In this document: piece after piece, positions 1 to 7,013 of the stretch | How the letters are laid out: each line of letters begins with the position of its first letter | How positions within the stretch are numbered: position 1 is the stretch's first letter | NCBI GenBank assembly: GCA_905199135.1 | Contig: CAJKFC010000016.1 | Span: 1 to 25,593 of the forward strand | Origin: an uncultured Eubacteriales bacterium | GTDB taxonomy: Bacteria > Bacillota > Clostridia > Oscillospirales > Butyricicoccaceae | Direction of reading: 5' to 3' | Length of the DNA: 25,593 bases | Notes under the pieces: model-generated | Seen by the model: the letters and a program-made list of their open reading frames with translations, nothing else | What the model was told of the DNA's origin: nothing | Database searches by the model: none | Program-made: the position numbers and the translations under genes

Positions 1-168
1 GTGTCTTTTTATACTTGGTGATTTTGCTGAAAAAATTTTCTTTTCCTTGCTCACTTCCCCCTTTTCTGGTGTTGTCTCCCCACTTTTTTTGCTTTTTCCA
101 CAGGATATTGTGGTCCACGGACTCTTTTCTGAGAATTTGAAAAATTTTTCCCTCCGGGGTGCGGGGAC

Positions 169-197
169 TTGACGCGGCGGTCAAAAGTGTGTATATT
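169..197 (+). promoter_or_regulatory. Sigma-A-type promoter of small RNA
   Basis: A -35 TTGACG (169-174) and a -10 TATATT (192-197) are separated by exactly 17 bases on the + strand. The predicted start of transcription is near 204. No protein gene follows; the next element is a GC-rich hairpin and then a terminator, so this promoter most likely drives a small RNA. The assignment rests on sequence only. Confidence 0.5.
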
Positions 198-203
198 ACT
201 TTT

Positions 204-396
204 GTTACCAATTTGTAACTCTTTTGTTGGAATTGTCATTTTTAAGGTTCACATAACACATCTGCGAGGCAAGCCATGAAGAAACTGATGCATAGCCGCC
301 CCGGGAGCGGCGGGTCCCGGGCGGCGGCACAAGATAAACATACGGAAAAAAGATAAGCATATCGCTTTTAAACGGTATGCTTATTTCTTTGTTTTT
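204..396 (+). ncRNA. Candidate structured small RNA (about 190 nt)
   Basis: The segment is bounded by a promoter with 17-base spacing (169-197) and an intrinsic terminator (353-396). It holds no convincing gene on either strand. It contains a short hairpin GTTAC-N6-GTAAC near 204-219, an A/G-rich stretch around 262-294 that looks single-stranded, and a strong GC hairpin at 295-328 (GCCGCC pairing with GGCGGC, then CCCGGGA with TCCCGGG, loop of eight bases). The purine-rich core followed by a GC hairpin recalls widespread clostridial noncoding RNAs such as the raiA motif, but that match is from memory and unverified. A possible 26-codon peptide (ATG at 276, stop at 354-356, GCGAGG six bases upstream) lies inside, so a leader peptide or small-protein mRNA is the alternative. 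Confidence 0.5.
353..396. terminator. Bidirectional intrinsic terminator
   Basis: A 12-bp stem pairs 353-364 with 373-384 (ATAAGCATA with TATGCTTAT, extended by three pairs including one G-T), with an eight-base loop. A T-rich run follows on the + strand (384-396) and an A-run precedes it (346-351), giving a U-tract on the minus strand too. It ends both the + strand small RNA and the minus-strand M56 region. Confidence 0.75.
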
Positions 397-398
397 TA

Positions 399-1181
399 TT
401 ACGGAATGATGTGCCACTGAGCGTCGGAATTTATCGAACCGTTTTCGCCGCTCATATTAAAGCCGTGGAGATCTATGCCCATATAGTCGGCAACTAAAGG
501 GGTGACAATCATTCGTCCGTTTTCGTCGGCAAAAGTTGTGCTGTCGTTGAGTCCGTCGTAGAAATCGACGGTTTTGCCGTCTATAACCACCTTTGAGCTG
601 CCGAGAGTGAACACATAGACAGAGCCGCGGTATTTGACTTCGGCCGAGCTTGTTTCCTCATTCCAGGTTATTTCGGCTCCGATATTTTCGCAAAACTCCC
701 TGAGCGGCAGCCATAAATGGTCTTTTATATAGGGCTTCATCACAAAGGGTTTGAGGGTTTTGTCGATTTTTACGGCCTTTACCGCCGAAGAGTCGGAGAC
801 GGGGTATTCCGCGCCGTTTGCGATTATGCTCTGTATCTCGTCGTGCTCTATGATGCCTCTTGCCCAGGCGCTTATCGAGGTGCTGTCTTTGCCGCTGTAT
901 TTGTAAAGCCGATTGAAGGTCTTTATCTCGTCGTCCTTCATTCTGAAATACAGATAGGCGCCGTTCCAGTCACATTCAGCGCACATATCCTCGGCCATGT
1001 CGGCAAGGGTGACATCTATCGATATGGGATTGTAGCTGACGGTCATGCCGCCGAGCTGCACCGTTTTTGTCTCGATGTCGTAATCCATCGATACGGTAAT
1101 TTTCGGGGAGTCCTTTATCCTGTCTGTCGAAAGGTAAAAATCGGCGTTCTCGCTGTTTTCAATGTTGTCGCATTTCGGCAC
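399..1181 (-). pseudogene. C-terminal fragment of broken M56 sensor
   Basis: This open frame starts at a GTG (1181) with no ribosome binding site and reads open upstream to a TAG at 1254-1256, so it is most likely the tail of the M56 gene rather than an independent gene. Its second half resembles a copper-amine-oxidase N-terminal-like (stalk) domain: a PYIK...LWLPLREFCENIGAEITWNE pattern followed by a short beta-rich repeat. Such domains are common at the outer end of clostridial surface and sensor proteins. In the intact protein this part would lie outside the membrane. The upstream residues, read in this frame back to the TAG, continue plausibly from the middle fragment. A separate secreted protein is unlikely because no signal peptide is present. 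Confidence 0.6.
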
Positions 1182-1269
1182 ATAATATCTCTTGATTTCG
1201 GTGTTGAATTTTTCGCTGTCAAGAGAGCCGTAGCTGTATGAGGCAAGGCTTGCCTAGGAATCGGAAGGC

Positions 1270-1710
1270 TCAAAGGTCAGGAAAATTCATATCGCCGAAC
1301 TCTGAGCGGCCGTTTTCGTCAGTTGCGTTCATCTCTTTTACGGCGTCTGCGGTTTTGGCCTCGATGGAACATATGAGCATGGCCCTGTTTTCACAAATCA
1401 GATGCTGCTCCAATGTCAGCCTGAAACGGTCGTCTTCGACGCTCTTTTTGTCTGTCTTTACAAAATCGGCGATATATGAGGTTTCGCCCTTAAATACCGA
1501 GCTGAAATATCCGCTGTCTGCCGCGGCGGGCGCCACAGATGTCAGAATCGCAGCGGCAAGCACCGCCGCCATTGCGGCCTTTCCCTTTCTTCGGGGCTTT
1601 TTGTCGGTTATAAGTGTAATTCTTTTTTTCATATCGTTTTTACCTCCGAAAAATGTCGTCGTCATGTATGATCTTTTCATAGCCTCTGTTTTGAGAAAAT
1701 TTATAAGCAT
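1270..1710 (-). pseudogene. Middle fragment of broken M56 sensor
   Basis: The frame contains the piece that normally follows the M56 peptidase core: FLKTEA..., then FFGGKNDMKKRI..I..KKPRRKG, a basic stretch typical of BlaR1/M56 proteins just before their last membrane helix (AAMAAVLAAAILTSV). An extracytoplasmic segment follows. Reading back past the ATG at 1710 the frame stays open to the A7 run at 1755-1761, giving residues (E-K-T-L-E-G-K-S-Y-D-E-K-I-F-Y-G-Q) that are exactly what an M56 protein should have after its CDEK motif. The frame ends at a TGA at 1270-1272, while homologous-looking sequence goes on in another frame downstream. It is a gene fragment, not a separate gene. Confidence 0.65.
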
Positions 1711-1732
1711 TTGTCCGTAAAATATCTTCTCG

Positions 1733-2581
1733 TCATAGCTTTTTCCCTCGAGGGTTTTTTTCGTCGCAGGAGGTCTCGCAGTCGGCTTCCGTCGCCTTCG
1801 CCATGATGTGTACTGCGGGGTTGAACCAATGCAGCGACACGAATATCAGGGTTATGAGCTGATAGAATATATCCTTTCGTTTAAAATGAAAAAGCTCATG
1901 CCTGAGTATCAGCCGAAGCTCTTTGGCGCTGTAATCGGAGCGGGGAAGAACTATCTGCGCTTTTAAAAGTCTCATGAGCATCGGAGTGCCGGCGGCATGG
2001 GAAATCTTCACGGCGGGAAGTGCTGATATTTTGAGCTTTGCACATTCCTCCGTCAGGATTTGAAGAACTTCTCCGTCCTTTACGGGTGAGGAAAGCCGAG
2101 CCGGCAGACGCCTGAAGCGGACATATTTGAAAAAGTTAAGGGAGAAATACAGGGCAGAGCCAAAAAGCCACAAAGCGGGGAGCAGGGCCGCCGTATCGAT
2201 ATGCCTTTCGGCAGGGCGATGTGTTTCAAGAGGGCTTTGCGATGCCGATGTGCCTGTATATGTTTCGTTCTGTCCGTCATTCGCACCCGTTTCCGAGAGA
2301 GAATTGCTTTCGGCGTTTTCTCCCGTGGCAGTCTCGATACTCAGCATTTCCATTTGAATATCGGCTACGGCGGAGGGGATATTTACGCGGTAGACCAGAA
2401 CCAATTCTGAAAACGGAATGAGAAAGACCACCATCACGGCAAGCCAGGAGTAATATCTGAATCCCACTGTATATCTTTTTGTGATGGGCTTTGTCAGCGC
2501 AAACAGAAACAGTATGACGAGCGCCGCCTTGAAAGACGACACGGCATTCTGCCAAAACGCCTCTTTTATAAGTTCAATCAT
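1733..2581 (-). pseudogene. M56 (BlaR1/MecR1-like) peptidase, N-terminal part, frameshifted
   Basis: M56 proteins are membrane metallopeptidases that sense an outside signal, often a cell-wall antibiotic, and trigger removal of the BlaI-type repressor encoded beside them. This 282-residue frame has hydrophobic segments near residues 15-30 and 40-65, another near 130-150, and the zinc motif RHELFHFKRKD followed by a membrane segment and HWFNPAVH, all typical of the family. It stops right after CDEK because of one extra A in a seven-A run (1755-1761). Dropping one A restores the frame into the fragment at 1270-1710. The start overlaps the blaI stop by four bases (ATGA), so the two are translationally coupled. 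The break may be a true mutation, slippage-dependent expression, or an assembly error. Confidence 0.8.
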
Positions 2582-2964
2582 TCTTTTCTGTCCCTGAGTA
2601 TTTTTTCCAGCTCGGCTATGTCCTCGTCGCTTATTTTTTTGCTGTCAAACAGGGCTTTCATAAATCCGACCACCGAGTTTCCGTGCATTTTCTTTAAAAA
2701 CTGTTCGCTCTCATATTCCACATAGGCCTTTTCCTCCACAAGGGGAGTGTAGATATACTCCTTGCCGCGCTTGTCTTTTTCGAGATATTCTTTGGCGATA
2801 AGGCGGTTGAGAAGAGTTTGAAGAGTTTGCAGTGTCCACCCGTTGTCGGTTTCTTCGTCTATTTTTTTCTTCACCTCGCTTGTGGATATGGGACATGTGC
2901 TGTGCCATATCGCCTTCATGATTTCCAGCTCCGCGTCGGGGAGCCTTTTTTCAAAATTTTTCAT
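2578..2964 (-). CDS. blaI: BlaI/MecI/CopY-family transcriptional repressor
   Basis: This 128-residue protein has the family's usual length and layout: an N-terminal winged helix (LPDAELEIMKAIWHSTCPISTSEV..., then WTLQTLQTLLNRLIAKEYL) and a C-terminal dimerisation region that the partner peptidase normally inactivates. BlaI-type repressors sit on palindromic operators and are released when the M56 sensor is activated. The gene is first in its operon and overlaps the M56 gene by four bases. Its start has an AAAGGTG ribosome binding site. Its promoter holds two dyads (2984-2999 and 3017-3030), so it very probably represses itself. The coding sequence is intact although its sensor partner is broken. 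The antibiotic or signal sensed is unknown; the symbol marks the family only. Confidence 0.88.
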   Translation of the reverse strand: MKNFEKRLPDAELEIMKAIWHSTCPISTSEVKKKIDEETDNGWTLQTLQTLLNRLIAKEYLEKDKRGKEYIYTPLVEEKAYVEYESEQFLKKMHGNSVVGFMKALFDSKKISDEDIAELEKILRDRKE

Positions 2965-2983
2965 AGCAGCTGCATCACCTTTC

Positions 2984-2999
2984 TACGACTGTTGTCGTA
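2984..2999. promoter_or_regulatory. BlaI operator O1
   Basis: A perfect dyad TACGAC-N4-GTCGTA lies between the predicted transcription start and the blaI start codon. Bound repressor would block promoter clearance. Its centre is 32 bp from that of the second dyad, about three helical turns, so dimers would sit on the same face of the DNA. Confidence 0.7.
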
Positions 3000-3009
3000 T
3001 GTTGATTTT

Positions 3010-3039
3010 ATTATAAACGACAATCGTCGTATTTGTCAA
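3010..3039 (-). promoter_or_regulatory. blaI-M56 promoter with embedded operator O2
   Basis: On the minus strand a perfect -35 TTGACA (3034-3039) and a perfect -10 TATAAT (3010-3015) are 18 bases apart. The dyad ACGAC-N4-GTCGT (3017-3030) fills almost the whole spacer, so repressor and RNA polymerase would compete directly. An A-tract just upstream of the -35 (T-run 3052-3060 on the + strand) could act as an UP element. Confidence 0.8.
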
Positions 3040-3089
3040 TAGCCTTTTGAATTTTTTTTTCAAAAAGACATTATAAAGGCGCAAAGCCG

Positions 3090-3098
3090 TGGTATAAT
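3090..3098 (+). promoter_or_regulatory. Extended -10 promoter of amidohydrolase gene
   Basis: TGG-TATAAT (3090-3098) forms an extended -10 box on the + strand. No good -35 is present at the standard spacing. It lies 42 bases before the amidohydrolase start and about 60 bp from BlaI operator O2, so regulation by BlaI is possible but not indicated by position. Confidence 0.5.
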
Positions 3099-3140
3099 GA
3101 TAATATAAAAGATAACAGCGGGAAAGAAAACGGAGGAAAT

Positions 3141-4691
3141 ATGAAATACACAATATACACGGGCGGAAACATAATAACAATGACCGAGGAAAAGATCGAA
3201 GCGGTATGCACAGCGGACGGCGTGATAGAATACACAGGCCGCCTTGAAGAGGCTAAAAAGCTTTTCCCAAATGCCGAGATAAGAGACCTTGAGGAAAATA
3301 CGCTGATACCGTCTTTTATAGACAGCCACAGCCATATAACGGTTTTGGCGAATACTTTGGCAACAGTGCCTCTTTCGGGCTGCACATGCTTTGAGGAGAT
3401 AAAGGCGAGAATGTGCGATGCCCTAAAAGAGCGCGGAGGTGACTCGTGGCTTTTGGGCTTCGGATATGACCACAACGCCCTGAAAGAAAAACGCCACCCC
3501 GACACACATCTGCTCGACGAGATTTCAAGAGATGTGCCCATAATGGTGACCCATACCTCGGGGCATATGGGCTCGGTAAATACAAAGGCTCTCGAGATAA
3601 TGGGGCTTACCGCCGATGTAAAGGACATGGACGGCGGCCGTTACGGCAGATATGAGGACGGAAACTTAAACGGCTACATGGAGGAAAAGGCCTTTATAGA
3701 GGCGGGTACTTTTGTTCCGCCCGTCACCGAGGAGGACTATTTCAAATGCCTTGACAAGGCTCAGAAGGTCTATGCTTCCTACGGAATAACCACCGTGCAG
3801 GACGGCATGACGGGCAAAAAGGAGATAGCCACTCTGAAAAAATATGCCGACGAGGGCAGGCTCTATCTCGACACTGTGGCATATATGGACATAAAGACTT
3901 TGGGAAAAGAGGCTAAAGATTATATAAAGCCTGTGGCGCCCCATTTGAGAGCGGGCGGCGTCAAGATGTTTCTCGACGGCTCTCCTCAGGGGAAGACGGC
4001 ATGGCTGAGAAAGCCTTATGAGGGCGAAAAGGAGTACAGCGGATATCCCATTTATAAAGATGAAGAGGTAACAGAGCTTTGCCGCACAGCCAAGGAGATA
4101 GGCGCTCAGATAATCACCCACTGCAACGGCGATAAGGCGGCGGAGCAGTATCTCAATGTTTTGGAAAAGGCAGAATACCCCGAAAATCTGCGCCCTGTCA
4201 TGATACACGCCCAGCTTTTGGCAGAGGATCAGCTGGACAAGGTCAAAAATCTCGGGGTGATACCCTCCTTCTTTGTGGCTCATGTCTATCATTGGGGAGA
4301 CACCCACATTGAGAATTTCGGCATGGAAAGGGCGCAAAATATAAGCTGCGCAGGGTCGGCCCTCAAAAAAGGCATAACCTTTACCTTCCATCAGGACACA
4401 CCTGTCATAATGCCGGACATGATAGAGACTATATGGTGCGCCGTAAACAGGCAGACCAAAGGCGGCGTAACTTTGGGCGAGAATCAGACAATCCCCGTAT
4501 ATGAGGCTTTAAAAGCCGTTACGAAAAACGCCGCGTACCAGTATTTTGAGGAAAAGGACAAGGGTACCATAGAAAAGGGCAAAAAAGCCGACCTTGTCAT
4601 TCTGAGCGGAAATATTTTGGAATGTTCCGATATAAGAAGCATATCGGTTTTGGAGACCATAAAAGAGGGAAAAACCATATACAGGAGATAA
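3141..4691 (+). CDS. YtcJ-like amidohydrolase family protein
   Basis: This 516-residue protein belongs to the amidohydrolase superfamily (Amidohydro_3/YtcJ group): cytoplasmic metal-dependent hydrolases of amide or related bonds. Visible features are the N-terminal beta domain, the metal-binding D-S-H-S-H (residues 61-65), the HTSGH segment, VKMFLDGSPQGKTAWL in mid-protein, ITHCNGD, IHAQLL, and FHQDTPV with the late aspartate. The C-terminus (GTIEKGKKADLVILSGN) is the usual closing beta element of the superfamily. A GGAGG (3132-3136) precedes the ATG by four bases. The gene stands alone, divergent from blaI and convergent with the next gene. The natural substrate of most YtcJ-like enzymes is unknown and nothing nearby identifies it. 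Confidence 0.85.
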   Translation: MKYTIYTGGNIITMTEEKIEAVCTADGVIEYTGRLEEAKKLFPNAEIRDLEENTLIPSFIDSHSHITVLANTLATVPLSGCTCFEEIKARMCDALKERGGDSWLLGFGYDHNALKEKRHPDTHLLDEISRDVPIMVTHTSGHMGSVNTKALEIMGLTADVKDMDGGRYGRYEDGNLNGYMEEKAFIEAGTFVPPVTEEDYFKCLDKAQKVYASYGITTVQDGMTGKKEIATLKKYADEGRLYLDTVAYMDIKTLGKEAKDYIKPVAPHLRAGGVKMFLDGSPQGKTAWLRKPYEGEKEYSGYPIYKDEEVTELCRTAKEIGAQIITHCNGDKAAEQYLNVLEKAEYPENLRPVMIHAQLLAEDQLDKVKNLGVIPSFFVAHVYHWGDTHIENFGMERAQNISCAGSALKKGITFTFHQDTPVIMPDMIETIWCAVNRQTKGGVTLGENQTIPVYEALKAVTKNAAYQYFEEKDKGTIEKGKKADLVILSGNILECSDIRSISVLETIKEGKTIYRR

Positions 4692-4720
4692 AAAAGGCCA
4701 CCCGAAAGGATGGCTTTTTT
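4690..4720. terminator. Intrinsic terminator between convergent genes
   Basis: An inverted repeat with A-run, GGCCACCC, loop GAAA, GGATGGC and T6 follows the amidohydrolase stop. One mismatch and one bulge interrupt the stem. The flanking A and T runs make it usable from both strands; its far end touches the stop codon of the convergent membrane-protein gene. Confidence 0.7.
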
Positions 4721-6258
4721 CAGTTGAGAATATCGGCTTTTTCTTCATAGGGATAGAGCTGAAGGGCGTCGTCGGCGGTGACAAAGCAGTCTCTGCCCAT
4801 ATAGAAGGATATTTTCTGTCTTTCCGTGGCGGTCATAACAGGATATTGCAGCAGGTTTTGCTGATGAGCGTAGAAAAACCACGAGTCTATTATGGTGACT
4901 ACCTCGGGGCGGTTGGACTCGATGGTATAGCAGACATATCCGCGGTGATTTTCGCCATCATTGGGCATGGAGAAGGCGGCGAAAACATCTTGCTGAGCCT
5001 GATCGCCCCAAAATATACTGTTTGAAGTGTAGCTCTCCTCGCCCAGGGAGACATAGGGTGCTATATAGGTTTCGCCCTCTTTGTCATAGAGAAGACGGCC
5101 CGAAAAACCGCTGTTTAAATCCCATTCGTCAAGGTGCGACGCGGGGATAATTCTCACCGATTCGGTGCCCGAAAAGTCGGGGGTGACGACCCACTCAAAG
5201 TGCTGAATTATCTTCCAATTTTCTCTTTCGCCGCTGAGTCTCACGGCGATGCCCGTGACTCTCAGCTCTTTTACATCGTAGACCGTGCTTATGCTGATTG
5301 TTCTGCCGTCGCCGTTCGGGCTGACCTTGCGGACTTCGCGCCCCTCATTCATGGGGTGATCCATCACATCTACCGCCACTTCAATGGGATTTTCCATCGA
5401 GAGGATATCCTCCTCCGAAAGGTCGGATAGGATATTTTCGGGAAATCCCAGGGTCAAAAGCTCGGCCTTTATCGTTTCGGCTTTTTCTGTCATGCCTGAT
5501 TTAACAGGCTGCCAATCCATTGGGTATTTGCAGAAAAACAGATAGCCGCACAGCATGAGCGCCGCCGTCACGGAAGCTGAAATGGCAGATACATTCAGGT
5601 CTGAAAGGGTGACAGGGGCGGCGTCTATGCCGTATCCCGCCTCGTCGAGGGCCTTTGACAGCTTGAAAAGGCTGCGTATTATGAAAATATAGCAGATTAT
5701 GACGATGCCGCCGATAATAAGCCCCTGATATCCTGCAATCGCCAGAGCGACTATTATCAGATACCAGACAATGAGGGCGGCGGCGCTGCCCGTGCCTATT
5801 TCACAGTCTGTCTTTGATTTTACGGCTTTAAGGCCGCGCCAAAGGCAGAAAAACAGCGACATATTCAGAAAAAACATGAGTATTTCGAGCCATGAACTGA
5901 AAATGCTCTGGTAAACCCGACTGCTGTATATGGTGGCGTTGAGGGTCAGCAGAGACATCGTCAGGGCTACTCTTACGGCGGAGGATAAAAAGCACAGCTT
6001 AAACCATCTGTTTTCCCTTCGCAGGGTACGGAAGCCCAAAAACATCAGCATGGTGCCTATCGCGGGGAGAATGTAATTGAGCAGAAGAAAATTAAAAGTC
6101 AGCGATGTCAGAGCGCAGCCCCACAGCACCTGCGACATGGCCTTTCGCCACGGAGTGACGCCTTCTGTCACATCGGCAGGGGGTAAGGTATCGAGACTTT
6201 CGGAGAGCATGGCTTCAAACTCTGTTTCATCGGCGGTATTCCAATTTTTATCGGTCAC
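4720..6258 (-). CDS. Multi-pass membrane protein paired with sigma factor; putative anti-sigma/sensor
   Basis: The product is about 512 residues. After a 40-residue acidic cytoplasmic N-terminus come about six hydrophobic segments (roughly residues 42-240), then a soluble C-terminal half of about 265 residues. No zinc-finger anti-sigma motif (HxxxCxxC) is present. The start was placed at the GTG at 6258 because GGGAGG lies eight bases upstream; an in-frame GTG at 6267 overlaps that ribosome binding site and is unlikely. The gene overlaps the sigma-factor gene by 11 bases, indicating tight co-expression. By analogy with sigma/anti-sigma pairs it may hold the sigma factor at the membrane, but this is inference from position. 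The family is not one I can name with confidence. Confidence 0.7.
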   Translation of the reverse strand: MTDKNWNTADETEFEAMLSESLDTLPPADVTEGVTPWRKAMSQVLWGCALTSLTFNFLLLNYILPAIGTMLMFLGFRTLRRENRWFKLCFLSSAVRVALTMSLLTLNATIYSSRVYQSIFSSWLEILMFFLNMSLFFCLWRGLKAVKSKTDCEIGTGSAAALIVWYLIIVALAIAGYQGLIIGGIVIICYIFIIRSLFKLSKALDEAGYGIDAAPVTLSDLNVSAISASVTAALMLCGYLFFCKYPMDWQPVKSGMTEKAETIKAELLTLGFPENILSDLSEEDILSMENPIEVAVDVMDHPMNEGREVRKVSPNGDGRTISISTVYDVKELRVTGIAVRLSGERENWKIIQHFEWVVTPDFSGTESVRIIPASHLDEWDLNSGFSGRLLYDKEGETYIAPYVSLGEESYTSNSIFWGDQAQQDVFAAFSMPNDGENHRGYVCYTIESNRPEVVTIIDSWFFYAHQQNLLQYPVMTATERQKISFYMGRDCFVTADDALQLYPYEEKADILN

Positions 6259-6790
6259 TGTATTCACCTCCCAGCGCTTTTCTAAGCTTTGCCTTGAGCC
6301 TGTAAAGCCGTCCTTCCACAGCCCTTTCCGAAAGACCCAGCTCCGAGGCTATGCGGGCAGTCGGCTGTAAATAGTAGTATTTTCGGTAAAAAATCAGCCT
6401 TTCCTGCCTTGAAAGGGTGTCTATCGCCCTTTTAAGCTCCTTTGACCTCTCTTCACGCAGCACCGTCTCTTCGGGAGTGGGATATTCTGACGGAGCGGTG
6501 TCGGGAATCTCGCCCAAAGGGGGAGAAGCGGAGCTTTTCAAAAAATTCAAGGCGCAGTTTCGGGTGACGGCGGTCAGCCACGGCGTCCAACCGCCCTTAC
6601 CGGGGTCGTATTTATTTATGTTATCCCACACTTTCATGACAGCCTCGGAGAAACACTCCTCGGTATCGTGGGGATTTTGCAAAATCGGGGCGATGATGTA
6701 GCGCATAAGGGGTCCGTAATGCCTTATAAGGCTGTCTATGCCCGACTCGTCTCTGTTTTTGAGCAGCTCTGCCGTATCGTTTTCCCTCAT
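6248..6790 (-). CDS. ECF-type RNA polymerase sigma factor
   Basis: This 180-residue protein has sigma-70 region 2 (about residues 20-85, with HDTEECFSEAVMKVWDNINKY and WLTAVTRNCALNFLK) and region 4 (about 118-172, with LSRQERLIFYRKYYYLQPTARIA... and LGLSERAVEGRLYRLKAKLRKAL as the helix-turn-helix). Regions 1 and 3 are missing, as in extracytoplasmic-function sigma factors. These direct RNA polymerase to stress genes when released by a membrane partner, here probably the overlapping gene downstream. GGAGGGA precedes the ATG. A TATAAT-like -10 (minus strand, 6823-6828) lies upstream but has no clear -35. A typical ECF AAC-type -35 was not found, so autoregulation is not shown. Confidence 0.88.
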   Translation of the reverse strand: MRENDTAELLKNRDESGIDSLIRHYGPLMRYIIAPILQNPHDTEECFSEAVMKVWDNINKYDPGKGGWTPWLTAVTRNCALNFLKSSASPPLGEIPDTAPSEYPTPEETVLREERSKELKRAIDTLSRQERLIFYRKYYYLQPTARIASELGLSERAVEGRLYRLKAKLRKALGGEYSDR

Positions 6791-6875
6791 GCCATTCCCT
6801 CCTTTAAACTGTGTTCTATTTTATTATACAACAAAATCTCTCAAAACCCACGGCTTTTTTATATTTCTCTGACGG

Positions 6876-6891
6876 TGAAAGTTTATTTTCA
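6876..6891. promoter_or_regulatory. Possible RpiR-type operator (TGAAA-N6-TTTCA)
   Basis: An inverted repeat TGAAA-N6-TTTCA lies in the 223-base gap between the divergent sigma-factor and ECF-transporter genes, about 70 bp upstream of the transporter promoter. TGAAA/TTTCA half sites are common among RpiR-family targets, and the operon ends in an RpiR gene. The repeat is short and in AT-rich DNA, so chance is a real alternative. The rest of the gap shows no riboswitch-sized structure. Confidence 0.25.
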
Positions 6892-6957
6892 AAGAAAAGT
6901 GAAAAGAAAATATAACCCGCATTTTACATATGTGAGATAGCCGCCTTTACATGGGTT

Positions 6958-6966
6958 TGTTATACT
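6958..6966 (+). promoter_or_regulatory. Extended -10 promoter of ECF-transporter operon
   Basis: TGT-TATACT (6958-6966) is an extended -10 box; no recognisable -35 is at the normal spacing. The predicted leader is only about 40 bases before the AGGAGG (6999-7004), too short for a typical riboswitch. This is the only clear promoter upstream of the six-gene operon. Confidence 0.45.
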
Positions 6967-7013
6967 TTAGATGTTGAAAAAAAGCAATACACAGTTTCAG
7001 GAGGAAAGAAAAA

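Noticed and set aside
1..168. Leading intergenic stretch, scanned for a gene end or RNA
   Set aside because: Only short hairpins such as CCACA-N6-TGTGG (about 98-113) and T-rich runs are seen; nothing supports a feature.
205..417. A 70-codon open frame on the minus strand across the small RNA
   Set aside because: It crosses the bidirectional terminator and the GC hairpin, and has no ribosome binding site. Better explained by the structured RNA.
3666..4391. A 241-codon open frame on the minus strand opposite the amidohydrolase
   Set aside because: The + strand frame has full family motifs; the opposite frame is an artefact of codon bias.
6258..6267. GTG at 6267 as start of the membrane protein
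   Set aside because: It overlaps the GGGAGG ribosome binding site; the GTG at 6258 has proper spacing.
6791..7013. Possible riboswitch upstream of the ECF transporter operon
   Set aside because: The likely promoter at 6958-6966 leaves a leader of about 40 bases, too short, and no aptamer-like conserved core was recognised.
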